In this document: piece after piece, positions 22,801 through 34,868 of the stretch
How the letters are laid out: each line of letters starts with the position of its first letter
Position numbering within the stretch: the stretch's first letter is position 1
Source: Himantopus leucocephalus
Taxonomy: Eukaryota; Chordata; Aves; Charadriiformes; Recurvirostridae
DNA length: 64,000 nt
Reading direction: 5' to 3'
Assembly (NCBI GenBank): GCA_003993805.1
Contig: RSEF01000004.1
Location: forward strand, 19,249,309 to 19,313,308
Translations under genes and position numbers: made by a program
Notes under the pieces: generated by a model
What the model saw: only the letters and a program-made list of their open reading frames with translations
Database searches by the model: none
What the model was told of the DNA's origin: nothing

Positions 22801-24390
22801 TCTGACACTATTCAATACAGTTGTTCTGTTTTTCTTCCAAAAGCACCACATTCACTGAAAAAAAGTCAGCTCCTTTCCAGATATCTAATAACATATTCTT
22901 CATGAAATTCTAAATGATATTAAAAAAACCTTAAAACCTGTTTCCCAAAACAGAAAACTTCTACAATACGCCAAAATAACTGAAGTCTTAGATGAAATAA
23001 TAATGCCGCTTCAAAGGAAAACTTGGCAATTTTTCTTTTCCTCTGTCATTTCCAATAAAATATTTGCCCTTACACTCAAAGTTCAAATATTCTCATGAAA
23101 AGAAATGCAGGTGATTCTTAAAACAAACAGATGTTACATACGAACTGTTGAGGAAATTTCTTTTAGTAACATATGACAGAAATTATCTAGCAAACTAATT
23201 GAGTAGGTAGCACAAGTGCAAGCAAGCACTACCTAAATTTATGCACTGGCCTTTTTTCAAATCCTTTTTTTCCTTGAGGATGCATAGTTTGCTCTTTTAA
23301 ATATCCTTTGTTTTATCAATTGTCTTCCCATAGGCATTATTCTCTCTCAGGGCTGTAATGTCAGTAAGTCACCTAGATGCTGAAAGTGCAAGAAAACTTT
23401 GACATTTAGAAGCAAACTAATTATTTTGCTTTAGTAAATTCTCTGAAAGGCTGCAGAAATTAGCATCTTTTAGTACAAAGGAGCCAATGGTCTGGACAAG
23501 GAAAAGAAACATAGTGTACTATGAAAGAAAGCAAATTTTATACTTGGCAATTTTTTTTTAAAGAAGGTATTTTAATACACCAATTATTATTTTTAAAAAT
23601 TTGTCTTCTTTGTAATGGGGTGATTTATTTTCAAAAATTGCTAAAATAGGAAAAGAAATACTCCGTTCTTTTATTTTTATGGGAGAGTTTTGTGGTCTAA
23701 GCCCTGTTCTCCTGATTCTATCATATGCAAACTCTGGATTCATTTCCCCAGGTGACTGTTCAGTCCTGTGTTTCTTGTCACTACTTTATCCAACCCTGCT
23801 GCTGCATCTGATACCTTTCTCGTGCCTGTGCTGAAAGCAGCAGAATTTGGTACCTACGAAGGGCAGCATCTAACAGAACAATGACATGGAGTCTGAGCAG
23901 ACTATGCATAGCACACTCTGTATTCGTACTTTAATCGGCCCTGGAAAAAGAGGTGCAACAATCTCTTCTTTCAGAGTCCTCAGTCCATCAATAATGCCTA
24001 TTCTTAGGGATGCCTTTCCTTTCAGAGTTGTACTGACATAAACCTGTAGAGAGAACAAAACCTCCTCCTGTTCACACAGATCAGTTCTGCCACTATGCAA
24101 ACTTAAAAATACCACTAATAAACACAAGCAGCATTTTTCCTAACATTAAAACCTTACTGACACAAGCAGCACAGGAAAAACCTTGTTAGATTCTGTACAG
24201 TAACATCACTGTCTGTAACACCGTATTAAATTATAGAGCCACCAGCCCAAGCTTGGGTGTTCTTGACAAAGCAACGTAACAAACTGATTCCAATAATTAG
24301 ATCAGTTGCACCAGCAAAATCACTCTCCAAATGCCCCTTCAGTTATTTCTACATTGTGGAACAAGTTGCAGCTCTGACAATTTAATTGCC
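19862..24390. other. Unique non-coding sequence
   Basis: Moderately GC-rich to about 20.4 kb, then AT-rich. There is an A/C-rich low-complexity tract at 20629-20670. Open frames overlap on both strands at 21645-21965, and a weak minus-strand exon hypothesis lies at 23870-24043. 22255-22440 is complex, repeat-free AT-rich DNA. Confidence 0.5.
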
Positions 24391-24444
24391 AAGGTATTTC
24401 ATTTAACTAGGTCCACCAACCTAGTTAAATGTTAAGAAATACTT
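24391..24444. other. Compact imperfect hairpin, 13-bp perfect core
   Basis: 24400-24412 (CATTTAACTAGGT) is the exact reverse complement of 24419-24431, with a 6-nt loop CCACCA. Past a 5-nt bulge (24432-24436), the outer arms 24391-24399 and 24437-24444 also pair with one bulged base. The whole forms a ~54-nt stem-loop. It could be the centre of an old palindromic transposon remnant, a structured RNA or chance. No known microRNA seed was recognised. Confidence 0.7.
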
Positions 24445-25484
24445 CATCTGCAAACCTGTTATGTTTAAAATGGTGATAGTTAATATCGCTACATCATACA
24501 CAAAAATTAATTTGGTAGAAGAAAGCAACCATAGGGTTTTGTCTGGACCAAACCCTTCAAACCATAAAAAGTGGTTCTCTTGTCATTTTAAAGTTTTGTG
24601 ATTGTTAGTGTTGAACAGATAAGCCTCTAAGTGAATGAAGCAGAGCAGATTTGTAGTCATTAATGGAGTCCAACAGCTCTAGTGGAGCGACACATCTCTG
24701 CCACAGAACAGGAAGACAGATGCAGCACCTGTGTTCACCCAAGACGCGCATTCAAGCAAAAAGATGATATGCAAAACATAACCACGTTTATCACAAACAA
24801 ACCCCAAGCTTTTAGTTTTCAGGGGCTGCTTTTGATTAGTTTATGAATGGTTGTGGGTGCTGAGGTTATAGTCTACTGCAGAGAATATAATTCAGCCGAG
24901 ACTGTGAGAAGGTCCTCCAGGAGATGGTAGCTGTCAGCCATCATCTTCTGCAGGTAACATCTGTGCTGCATGATAGAAAAAACATTTCCAATAAATCTGA
25001 ACGATACTATTGTCAATGCACAAATGGATTAAGAAAAAATAGTGGATTAAATAAATAACAAAGAAGGAACACAGCAACACAAGTTTTCAGGCCAAAGCCT
25101 AATAAAGTATACTACTGCATTTCCACATCATTACTGAATACGAGCGAATGGCCATAAAGCAAATTATGTTTTTAACAATTTTTTGCAGCTTCACAGAAAA
25201 CATAGCGTAACTATGGCTGTGATAAATCATGACATATGCCACTATGTAAAGTGCTTTATACACACTTAAGTTTTGCTACCAAATTGCCTAATTGGTGACC
25301 GATGAAAACATCAAAGGACAGGCCAGAGATCACTCAACCCTTGTAACACTAGGCTGGACCCAAGGGACACCTGAACTTTTCTATTCCATGTTACACTCAA
25401 AATTCTGTAGCTTGAGCCCACCGTGAAAACTGCAGTCACTCCAGTGGTGAGATCCAATGACTGCAGTAGAGATACCAAGTTTTA

Positions 25485-25573
25485 GGCGGGGTGTGCAGGG
25501 GTGGGGGTCGTTTGGGGCTTTTTTGGTTGGTTTAGGGGGGGTTGTTTGGTTGGTTTTTTGTTTGTTTGTTTTT
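25485..25573 (+). repeat. G/T-rich low-complexity tract with quadruplex potential
   Basis: 25485-25517 contains GGGG, GGGG, GGGGG and GGGG runs with short loops, meeting a strict G4 pattern on the plus strand. A second part has GGTTGGTTT repeats, a G7 run and a TTTG-type tract ending near 25573. Confidence 0.6.
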
Positions 25574-26342
25574 ATAAATGGAGGGCCATAGGCATATGGC
25601 TAACCACCTTCACACCAAAATCAACAAGAACCTGCGATGTGACCACTGAGGCAGCTACTGATGTATATGAAAGTTATACAACTCCAATTCAATTCAGAAT
25701 GATGCATCTGATTGCAATACTATTATAAAATCATGTTAGATCAAACTAAACTGATTTCATACATAGGGTATTAGCATGGGATTTTAAGATGATCCTTTCT
25801 TTGATTTTTATTTTCAAGTAGAAGTGTTCCAAATGTAGTGAGATTGTTTCCAGAGAAGAAAAATTGACTCTCTCCTCAGTGTTCAAATTGATTTGATTCA
25901 GTCAGATTTTAGAAGTTTACATTTTACTTTTACAGGCTTGATGCTGCGATATGCATACACAGAGATTGATTCAGTGGATTTCTGTGCCTTAAAATCTTAC
26001 AAATTGCTGGATTAAGTCAATATTCATGTCAGCTACAGTAAAAAAAAGAAAAATAAATATGTATACCACAAGCTATTGCTCAAAAAATGCTGAAACATAA
26101 CAGAATAAATGGAGGAGACCAATACAAATACCTCCCCGCAGGGGCAATGCTTGCCAAAACCTCAAAGAAAGAATGAAATATCCTTGAATATAACCTTATA
26201 CAACATTTCCCAGAACTTTAATTACTGGCAACCTACAACAAAGCAATTGAATCATTAGGCATCTTTTGTCTAATTTCCCTTTGTGGGTCAGCACTCGTCA
26301 GCCTCTGTGTTTCAGCTTTCAAGTCAAGAGAATACTCCAAGC

Positions 26343-26362
26343 AGAGAAAGAGAAAGAGAAAA
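26343..26362 (+). repeat. (GAGAAA)n short microsatellite
   Basis: About three purine-only GAGAAA units. Confidence 0.75.
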
Positions 26363-27388
26363 CAGTCCCAAATCATAACTGTACAGCAAATGCTCTGTTT
26401 CAGGAGAGACTCTATTCTAGATGTTTAAAGTAAACATTACAGCCCATCCATGAAGATGGGCATATTAGTATAATTTATAAATCTGATCACATAAAACCTC
26501 ATATTTGTAGGACCCTGATTTTTGATTGTCTAAGCGTGAAAGGCTCTCTATTATCACACAGATACATGCAAAGCAAACTGACACGCAACTCAGCCTTGGG
26601 TCTGCAGACAGGAGTCACATGAGGAGTCCAAACTCTTCCCAGTTGAGTGATTTATATCAGTGAAAGAAAAAATAAAAATAATACAAGCACCCCCACAAAC
26701 TTTGGCCTATAATTGTTAGGTTCTAACCAGCAACCTTTGCTGCCATCAGAACAAGTACCAAAAGTCTGGTTGATGACAATGCAAATCTAATCTAATTAAC
26801 TAACGGTTAAGCTGGTCATCCCCAGTCAATGGAGACAGCCACCCAAGACGGATGCAATGAGTTACCCTTGAGTAGGCGGGGAGCCTGCACAGCTGGCTAG
26901 GTGCTGAAATTTTGGGGGGGAAGTCCACAAGATACCATACAAAGTCAGTACTAGAGGCAACGTATACAACACACTTGACTAGATCTTTTCTGGAAACGAA
27001 GGCATGGCTGACCTTCCAGCTCACTTTCTGCTGCTAAAATATAACAAGAACTCATCAGAGCCGATAAACCCACTGCGAGTGAAACCCTGCTAAGAAGTAT
27101 TCTAAATTCAAGGGGGATGCATGTGAGAACTACTTAACCTACACTTAATTTAAGAATTAGTCCTTTGTGGTGAAACATTCCTGGTTGTAAGCATTTTAGG
27201 AAGCAATGGGGGCCAAGTGTCAAGCCACTGAGCATTCTCTAACCGACCTGGGAAACAGCTGAAGCAGAACTATTTCGAAATGTGAGTATTCCCTACTGAC
27301 TTCCCTTTCCAAAGCTGATACTTTAATCAAGATCACAGCAATTCACATAGAAAGAATTTAGATATTGCTGTCTGACTTTTACCTTGGG

Positions 27389-27405
27389 AAAAAAAAAAAA
27401 AAAAA
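27389..27405 (+). repeat. A17 homopolymer
   Basis: Uninterrupted A-run. No polyadenylation signal or retrocopy body was recognised upstream. Confidence 0.9.
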
Positions 27406-27949
27406 TTACTCTGAACAACTGAGCTGACTTCTGCATCAATTCAAGGACAAAGCTGCCTTTCTGGAGTTGTAATTGTTGTATAAAGGTAAGGCTACAATTT
27501 TTTGTCTTCACGGAGCATGTTAAATGGCAGATTTTATCTGGACTGTAAGAGCAATTGCTAGCTCTCACACTACAAGACAGAAGATGCTTCCTGAAAGAAA
27601 GGACCTACTTTCTCCAAAAATGAGACCTTAGCCAACAAAGTGCATGAAGAGAGGAATATCACCAATGACATTCTGTTTCTGTTTTGCCTCTCTAAGGGTT
27701 GGGATCCTTCTTTCAATGTTCTTACAGTCAACCTTACTCAAATCACACCTTAAATTTTTAGTATTACAACAGTGTTACAAAGCTGCAAATTCAGTGTGTA
27801 CGGTGTTGAATGAAGCAAATAAAACGTGTAGTCTGTATACATATTCAAGACCCTGTCTCCAGATGTCTGCACGTGACTCCATGAGAAGTCATGACTTACA
27901 TATGCAGTCATTGTACCTGCGTGCACTTGTACCATCCTGTTCAGAGTAA
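27406..27949. other. Unique non-coding sequence
   Basis: No repeat or gene recognised. Overlapping short open frames on both strands have no known motif. Confidence 0.5.
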
Positions 27950-27989
27950 GATTTTCACATAGCAACTTGGACACAGAGAAACTTTGGTC

Positions 27990-28230
27990 TTCAGTAAGTC
28001 TTATTAGACAATGGAACAAAGTCTGACTTTCTGCTATGGAAAAGCCATGAATAGAGTTAAATTAGATGGAAAGTATAGAAGATTCTATTCTAGACTAAGA
28101 ATCCAGAATGCCGATTTATAATTTGCGGGGGGTGGGAGGTGGTGTTAGCAGTAGATGAGCACTCGGTCACCCTGGGGCATAGCTGTCTTTTCTAGAAATC
28201 CTTTGTCCTAGAATTTCAGTGGGAGATTGT
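27990..28230 (+). mobile_element. Possible very old CR1/L3-like LINE fragment
   Basis: The TTATTAGACAATGGAACAAA phrase and the following GTCATGAAT-like text resemble the 'single wide line' region near the 3' end of ancient amniote CR1 elements. Beyond that the match is too weak to place ends. A RepeatMasker search would decide. Confidence 0.28.
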
Positions 28231-28676
28231 CCCTGAGATGTGGCTTTTAGGTGTGACAACCAGTGCTTCCTACTTTCACTTGAGTCAGAAAAGCCAATAT
28301 GCAAATAGCCAGAAATTAAATTCAAATCATTGACAAATGACTGTTTCTGAGAGACTTGAAGTGAGTTCAGTCTCCAGAAAATAAGCTGCTGAGTGCTAAT
28401 CTAGCGCTTTAAAAGACCAGCCTACCCAGGCAAAGTAGGAGGATGTCATTAATAAAACACTAGCATTTTGATTTTTCTTTAAAGAATGTGCTCAGAGCTG
28501 AAGAACATGTCTTTAAATTGCTAAAGCAGAGGTGGGTCAGAGTCCCACTTGCCTGGAAACAACACAGCAGTTCGCTACTCTCTTAATTCAGAGCAGAAAG
28601 AAGCTAGAGGAGGACAGCATAACGGAACTGCAGAAATCTCCCCAAAGCCTAGCCGACATAAGGATAGACAAGAGTG

Positions 28677-28693
28677 AAAAAAAAAAAAAAAAA
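28677..28693 (+). repeat. A17 homopolymer ending at a single N
   Basis: The A-run stops at N 28694, after which the sequence continues TTTATTCCACGG. A contig broke at the homopolymer here, so its true length is unknown. Confidence 0.85.
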
Positions 28694-29194
28694 NTTTATT
28701 CCACGGATGTTCATGTTTAGGATGCACTTAAGAAAATGCATTTCTAGGTGCTTATAAAAATAAATGCATTCAGAAAAACCTTTTCTGCCACATGATAGAA
28801 ACAAGCTGTAGAGTAGGTCCAGCGTAAGTGTTATATGGATGTAAGACTGCATTTGACAAGCCACTAAAAGCATGGAATCCAGGGTTAGGGCTCTTATTAT
28901 CCTCTAACTCAGTCTTGTGGATGTGCTACACTGTGGTATCCAGGGTCTTTGACTCAGCCTCAAAAATGAAAATGGAAAATGAAAACATCTTATTTCCTTG
29001 GCTTTAAGTCTGCAGTGAAAATGAGGGCTACCTGAAGAGCGACATTAAGGCCACTAGGAATTCAAATGGCAAGTGAAGAAATGCAGAAAAACTAAGCGAG
29101 ACACATGCAGGAAAACAGCCCAAAGTTCATCTGCAGCATGAGGGCTGCTGAGTTAACCATGCCCACTCAGAAATCGGGTCTAGAGGTTAAAACG

Positions 29195-29795
29195 AAAGGT
29201 AACGTTACATAATTATATAATATTGTGTGCAATTCTGGTCTCCTCTCACCGCCCCAATACCATTTCAGAAATTATAGAGAAGATCTGGAAACAGTTCAGG
29301 AAAGCATGACCTAGATCGGCAAAGTTAGGAACAGCTACTGAACCTGTCAGAGTGGAAGGGATAAATGATAGAGCTGACAAAGAAGTCTGTAGGATCATTA
29401 GTGGTGTAGAGCAGATATTGATTGTCCCTCAGCAAAAGAGCTAAGGAACCTTGGATGAAAATCAGCAGGAAAAGCCAAACGCAAAGTTCACACATGTTCT
29501 GATTCTGCAAGCCCTTACTTTAGAAAAAGATGCTGAAAAAGTACCTGGAATCATGGGAAAATGGGACAAGTTCACAGAAGAGCAGTCTTCTAGGGCTACT
29601 GAGTACGGCGTCACTACCTCTTGCTTAGAAAATTCTTCCACTGAAAAGTGTTGGAGGTTGAGAAAATATTTAGGGAGCTATCACAATATGTTTGCTCTCT
29701 TCAATATTTTTCTCCTAGTCATTCACTTTGGCTACTGCCAGAAACAGGATACTGGGAAAGATAGACAACTGGTGAAACCAACCATAATCTTTGTC
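29195..29795 (+). mobile_element. Ancient, highly diverged CR1 LINE (amniote type)
   Basis: The order of matches is that of the 3' part of old amniote CR1s. TGTGCAATTCTGGTCTCC at ~29225 is followed by an AGAGCTGACAAAGAAGTCTG...ATCATTAGTGGTGTAGAG stretch at ~29371-29412 (compare the family's TATAAAATCATGAATGG). The 3'-end signature GGCTACTGCCAGAAACAGG, then ATACTGGG, lies at ~29729-29757. Divergence is high and many indels are present. The 128-codon open frame at 29451-29837 lies almost wholly inside this relic, so it is not a gene. End positions are approximate. Confidence 0.7.
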
Positions 29796-30009
29796 CTGCT
29801 TTTAAATAAATACATCTGGTGGAAATTGTCACCATGACTTTATTTTATGGTAAATTTGGAGTACATGAGTCATTTGGGAGTTGATCCTAGTTTCTTTCAG
29901 TTGAGTATTTGATATAAATTCCTTGATTCCTTTCAGCCAGCACATTTCAGCTGTGTACTGGATTATTCTGCTTTAACTGAATTGTTGCCTGATTGCTGAA
30001 TCATAACAT

Positions 30010-30015
30010 ATTAAA
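30010..30015 (+). promoter_or_regulatory. ATTAAA polyadenylation-type signal 13 nt before the poly(A) tract
   Basis: ATTAAA lies 13 nt before a genomic A-tract beginning at 30029. That is the spacing of a retroposed mRNA 3' end. No parent transcript was recognised in 29.8-30.0 kb, so this could also be chance in AT-rich DNA. Confidence 0.35.
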
Positions 30016-30025
30016 ATGACCGCAG

Positions 30026-30028
<3 letters not shown>

Positions 30029-30061
<33 letters not shown>

Positions 30062-30090
30062 NAAAAAAAAAAAGAAAAAAGAAAAAAAAA
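30029..30090 (+). repeat. Poly(A) tract, ~60 bp, with a single N
   Basis: A33 at 30029-30061, N at 30062, then A-rich sequence interrupted by two G to 30090. The N shows the length was not resolved. It may be the tail of a retroposed RNA (see the ATTAAA at 30010). Confidence 0.9.
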
Positions 30091-30339
30091 GAATAGCCTT
30101 CTCCCAACAAACTTCTAACAAGTTGCTTTCAGCAAGAGCTTTTCATAAATTTCAGGACTCAGCTGGCACTCAGTTAAGTATTTCCAATGACCAAAAGCAG
30201 AAGTATTACCAGCAAAAGTATTCGTCAAGTGCTTCTTTATTTGACCAGGACTGGCTGTGAGTCAAGTAGAAAGACAGATACGAATATTGAACATTTTTCC
30301 ACAAATAGCAACATGATATTGCAAATTATATATAGTCTT

Positions 30340-30517
30340 AGAATTCTTTAAGTTGGAAAAGACCTTTAAGATCATCAAGTCCAGCCATAAGCCTCACACT
30401 GCCAAGTCCACCACTAAACCATGTCCCTCAGCACCACGTCTACACATCTTCTAAATACCTCCAGGGATGGTGATTCCACCACTTCCCTGGGCAGCCTGTT
30501 CCAATGCTTGACAACCC
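30340..30517 (-). mobile_element. CR1 LINE 3' end fragment, reverse orientation
   Basis: On the plus strand it reads AGTTGGAAAAGACCTTTAAG, ATCATCAAGTCCA, CCACTAAACCATGTCCC and CTCCAGGGATGGTGATTCC, then GGGCAGCCTGTTCCAATGC. This is the reverse complement of the CR1 3' end, of the same general type as the copy at 8357. About 178 bp remain. The terminal octamer repeats are decayed. Confidence 0.92.
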
Positions 30518-32738
30518 CAAGAGCAGGTTCTGCTATTCACACACACCAAGTACCCTGTGCAATGGGCTTTGTTACCACCTCTCAAGACTTCCCTAAAACA
30601 AAACAATTAGCCTTGAGCAACAATTTAGGAAAAAATAAGCTATAAACCGTGAAGATAACTTTCGAAGCTTAAATAACCAAAACACTTCAGTATAGTCCTC
30701 ATGGAAGAGTACCCTCAGAACTCTAAATTTATGTGAGATCACATGCATCAATATTATATACATGTGTAAGAAATGAAGACAACAGAGGCTGAATGCATTT
30801 CCCCCTCTTTTCAAAGCAAAGACCCCATGCTGAAGAGTGTTCATGTGTGTGCTTATCAGTTTATTTTCTAACAATACCTGCGAGATTACAGAAAAAAATT
30901 CTGTATTATGTATGCAATGGTCTAAAGTTTAGACAGGATCCATATAAATATTAATAAATAAATATTCTACAGGAAAAAGGGAAGTTCTGAGATTTCAGAA
31001 AAGTTGAATAATTTTTTCTGACAGCCAAGTCTGGGCTGCTTCTAGAGTGTCTTATCACAGTGGCATCTATTGCTAGTTTTAACTAATTTCTTGGTCCAGT
31101 TTTCATATTACAAAATACAATACTGACAAATCTGAAGTCAGTTCATATTAATTACAACAATAACCCTACAAAACAGTTTTTTTTCAATTTGAAAAACTGT
31201 GCAGTCTCATTTGAAAAGTTAATTGCTAAAAAGAAATTATTTTCTACTTTTTATAATTTTATTCTTTCAATTTTTACTATTACTTTATACCTATCTTTGT
31301 ATTTCTTTTTGTACAAATACAAGCTTTGCTGCAATTGAATATTTTAATTATATCTTCTTTTTTTTCAAAATTTTTTTCAAAATTGTCTTCAGCAGTTTCA
31401 AACTAAATTGTTGTTTGGTTTGATGTCCACCCCCAAAACAATCAAAGATGTGGAATTTTTCATAAAGCAAAAGTTCTGAGGTTTGAGCAGACATATTAAA
31501 TCTGCACTCAACATACATGGCAGAAGAGTAAGGAAGAACACAAATTCAGTGGTTTTATGCTAATCTGCAGGACTCAAAAGGAAAGCAAATGTGCCAAATT
31601 ATTCTGTGAAATTCTCCAGCTCTATTAAATACTGTCTTTCATCAAAGGTTTAAATACAACTGTCATAAGAGGTACTGAACCAGTATTTCCGCTGTTAGCA
31701 CCTGGTCCTGAGGACTTTGAGAGGTCCTTGAAACTCTCAGTGATTAGAGCGGGTTCAAAATTCGACAAAGTAAGCTTGCTTACCCCTAACGTTTAAACAC
31801 AGCAGTCTGAAAAGCCCTGCGCTTCAACACAAAGTGGGTTTATGTTATAATGTCCAACACCACACTATGCTTAACATCTTGGCAACATGTAAGGCTAGAG
31901 GTTAGGGAGGATTAAATGATACTGCTATTAGAAAACTATCATTCATCTAAAACTCAAACGTTTTGCTGGAACAGTTTTACTCAAGTAAAATGTCCGTTGC
32001 AAAAAACATCACTGGTTCAAATGTTTTGGCAGAAAGAGGGCAGGAATAAACTGCTCCCCCATGTTACCAGCTAGGGCCTCCTCCGCTTCCAGTTTGCTCT
32101 GTCTCACATATTCTAGTTGGCTACTAGCCACAAGGCCAGTAGACATTTTAGGGGTAGCCTCTCACAACCTCTCCTACTGGAAATGAAACATTTGGAACAG
32201 TAATTACTGATGAGAGCAGGGAATTCAATCCAAGCTTCTTCTGTATTTGAGCGCACAAGACTATTGCAGGTTGTGGTTCACTCATTTTTTGTGGGTCAAA
32301 ACCCCCTCTGTCCCACCCACAGCTTCAACTGGTAGAGTCTATTCAACAGGGTGTGTGTCAGCCCAGAAGAGAGAGTTGCTTTTATGGGAAGTAAAAACCT
32401 GCGAAATACATCCAGTGTGAAAAACAAAATCCATGACAAACCAGTCTGACACCTACATAAAGCTGAAACCCTGGTGCACAATTGCTGAATGCTCTACTTG
32501 CAACGCGTACAGAATTCTAACACGAAAAGTAAGTCTCTGTGTGGGATGCAACTTAGAAAGGATTTTTCTCTGGCAGGTAAACTATGTCAAGGCAAGATTG
32601 CTAGCAAATTTTCTTTTGTCTTGCTTCAGAGTTTGATGTATATATGTTAGTCAGTCTTTAATTTACCTAAGCAGCACAGTTGGCTAAGTGTGGGAGGCTT
32701 CTGCATGCTTAAATACTAGAAAAAAGAAAACTTTGATA
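30518..32738. other. Unique AT-rich non-coding sequence
   Basis: 31.2-31.4 kb is very T-rich, which makes a spurious hydrophobic open frame. Nothing else was recognised. Confidence 0.55.
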
Positions 32739-32778
32739 CTGCTGCTGCTGCTGCACAACAATAATAATAATAATAATT
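32739..32778 (+). repeat. Compound trinucleotide microsatellite (CTG)n then (ATA)n
   Basis: About five CTG units at 32739-32754 are followed, after CACA, by about seven ATA/ATAA units at 32758-32778. Probably length-polymorphic. Confidence 0.9.
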
Positions 32779-34868
32779 TATCATTTCTCCAAGGACATTT
32801 ATGGCGGATACACAACTCGTCATTGTCAAAAGCAATAAAATAACACTGTGAGGAACAAAACAAGCTTTCCTATACTTTCCAATTAATGTCAATTTATGAA
32901 TCTCCAAATAACATAGCCAAACATATTTTATTTAGTTATTTTCATTTACACACCACAGAGGAACATCTCAGCTTCTAGGTGCCCTGATATAACAATAAAA
33001 ATCATAAACCTAAAACCAGCAGAATAGCCAAATAAATATAAAACTACCAGCTAACAACAACTCTGACCAAACAACCTTATCCCTTCTGACAGCTCCAGAA
33101 CAAACCTCACTCTACACATTCTGGGTCCATTTCAGAAAGCTGGACTCTGCACTTTAGAATAAAGTTTGGCCTTGCCAAGATCCATTTGAGGGGTGAAGGG
33201 CATCGCAAACTACAAAGACACTCAGTCTTCTGAGCAGGGAGAAATCAGTGTAAGCATTTCTGGTAACTGCAACTGTAGCCATGCAAGCGGCTGTGTCTAA
33301 GCACCTGTTTGAAGAAATACACATCTTTTTATAAATCCCTTATATTTCTGCCAGCGAATATCTCAGAGCACCCCCGTAACCTGCTCACAGAGCATCATTC
33401 TACCAAGTGAACAGGTCACCCTGTTGTTTTAGTGTCTGTTTGCAGATGGATTTTTGAGACACATCTCACAACACCTCTTCCTTTAGGCAACATTCATTCA
33501 TAGATTCCCATCCTAGCTTTAAATTAGGAAACTCAACTACTGGCAGCAGCGTAATCCTGGCAGCAAGGATTACAGCAAGAGATGGAAATTCCTCCTGGAC
33601 ACCAGGAAAATCTTCAGACCATCATTTACCTAGTTCTGTCACCTGTAACTCCACTCTGTAATACAGAGGCCAGCCAGCCTGTACCTACATGAAGTGGCAT
33701 CTTTGTTGACAATGTAGATCTACCCAAACAAGAAAGGAAAAAACCCGCAACTAGTCATTTGTTCTGTTTAAGAGCCTACAGCAGGCTGGGAACAAGTAGA
33801 CATGCCATTTGCCAGCTGTGCAACTGCAGTTATCATTTGTTACTATTCAAATTCTCTGGCAGCTTCTACAGCCCACCAGTTCAATCAGCAAAAGATTAGA
33901 CTGCTGAGATGCACAGCAGCCTTCCTTAGCATCGCCTGACAAAGTCAGTGCCATTAATAACCTTAGCATAGGCAAGGGGCAAACATTTGGGGGAATTAGC
34001 AGCTTATCTCTCCATCTTTTCACTTCCATTCCTTGCATGCTCGTGGGCTAAAAACAGCAACAGCACTGGGACTCCAGAGTACTCTCGCCACAGATTTGTT
34101 CCTGGGATCTCTGAGAAGCAGCTTAACCCCAGGAGCGCACCAAAACCACGCCCCAACCAAGGACAACATCTAAACAGCCTCAGTGACTAGAACAGAACAG
34201 TGACTGGTGGATGGCCATTGATGAGAGATGAGTGCTACAGCTAATGACAAAAGCTAATGAAAAAAGTGAAGGAAATCAGAAGCAAACTGAGAATCACCTT
34301 AACACCCCAATTTCCTATTCTCCAGCTAAACATGGAACATTAACCTCACAATAAATCACTGCAAAGGTTGCCAGTACTGGAGAGGACATTTTAAAGCAGG
34401 AACTAAAGGTTATGTCAGCATGCACTCTTGCCTGACAAAGAAACTGGCAATTTCCCCCTGCAAAGGACTCTTGGGATTTTTCCAGCCAAAACAGATGAGG
34501 CTTTAAAGAGCAAACCATGCCTCCACAAAGTAGGAGATGGTATCTCTTATATCTGAAATAAAAAATAAGGGTGTAAACAGTGGCTGTTCCAGAGTACAGA
34601 CAGATACGATCATTGTCCTTTTCCATGACAGGGGCGCACACAGGCCTTTCAAAGATTCACACTTTATACTTGCATTATATAAGAAGGAAATAAAATCTTA
34701 TTTGAGCAGCAGTTTGGATAATCCTCACTTCTTTTTGGATAAATCCGGGCACAATACTTCAGTGGGCTTTCAAACTCTTCCAAAAGATGCGGGAAGGTTT
34801 GGGAAAATGTCAAGTTTTTTATCCAGACACCACTCAAAGGATTTTTGAAAAAGTCTCCAGCTATGGGG
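32779..34868. other. Unique non-coding sequence
   Basis: No repeat family, RNA gene or credible exon recognised. Confidence 0.5.

Larger units (their letters stand above)
24445..27388. other. Unique non-coding sequence with a G/T-rich low-complexity tract
   Basis: AT-rich DNA including the G-run cluster near 25.5 kb and a short GAGAAA repeat at 26343-26362. No gene was recognised. Confidence 0.55.

Noticed and set aside
24873..24947. Minus-strand 24-codon frame after CTGCAG (KMMADSYHLLEDLLTV...)
   Set aside because: It reads like protein, but the acceptor has no pyrimidine tract and the frame is too short to weigh.
29451..29837. 128-codon plus-strand open frame
   Set aside because: It lies within the ancient CR1 relic and is in no frame related to a CR1 protein that I can see.
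30421..30645. Plus-strand open frame beginning MSLSTTST
   Set aside because: It is the antisense reading of the reverse-oriented CR1 fragment. The same phrase appears antisense to the CR1 at 8.5 kb.
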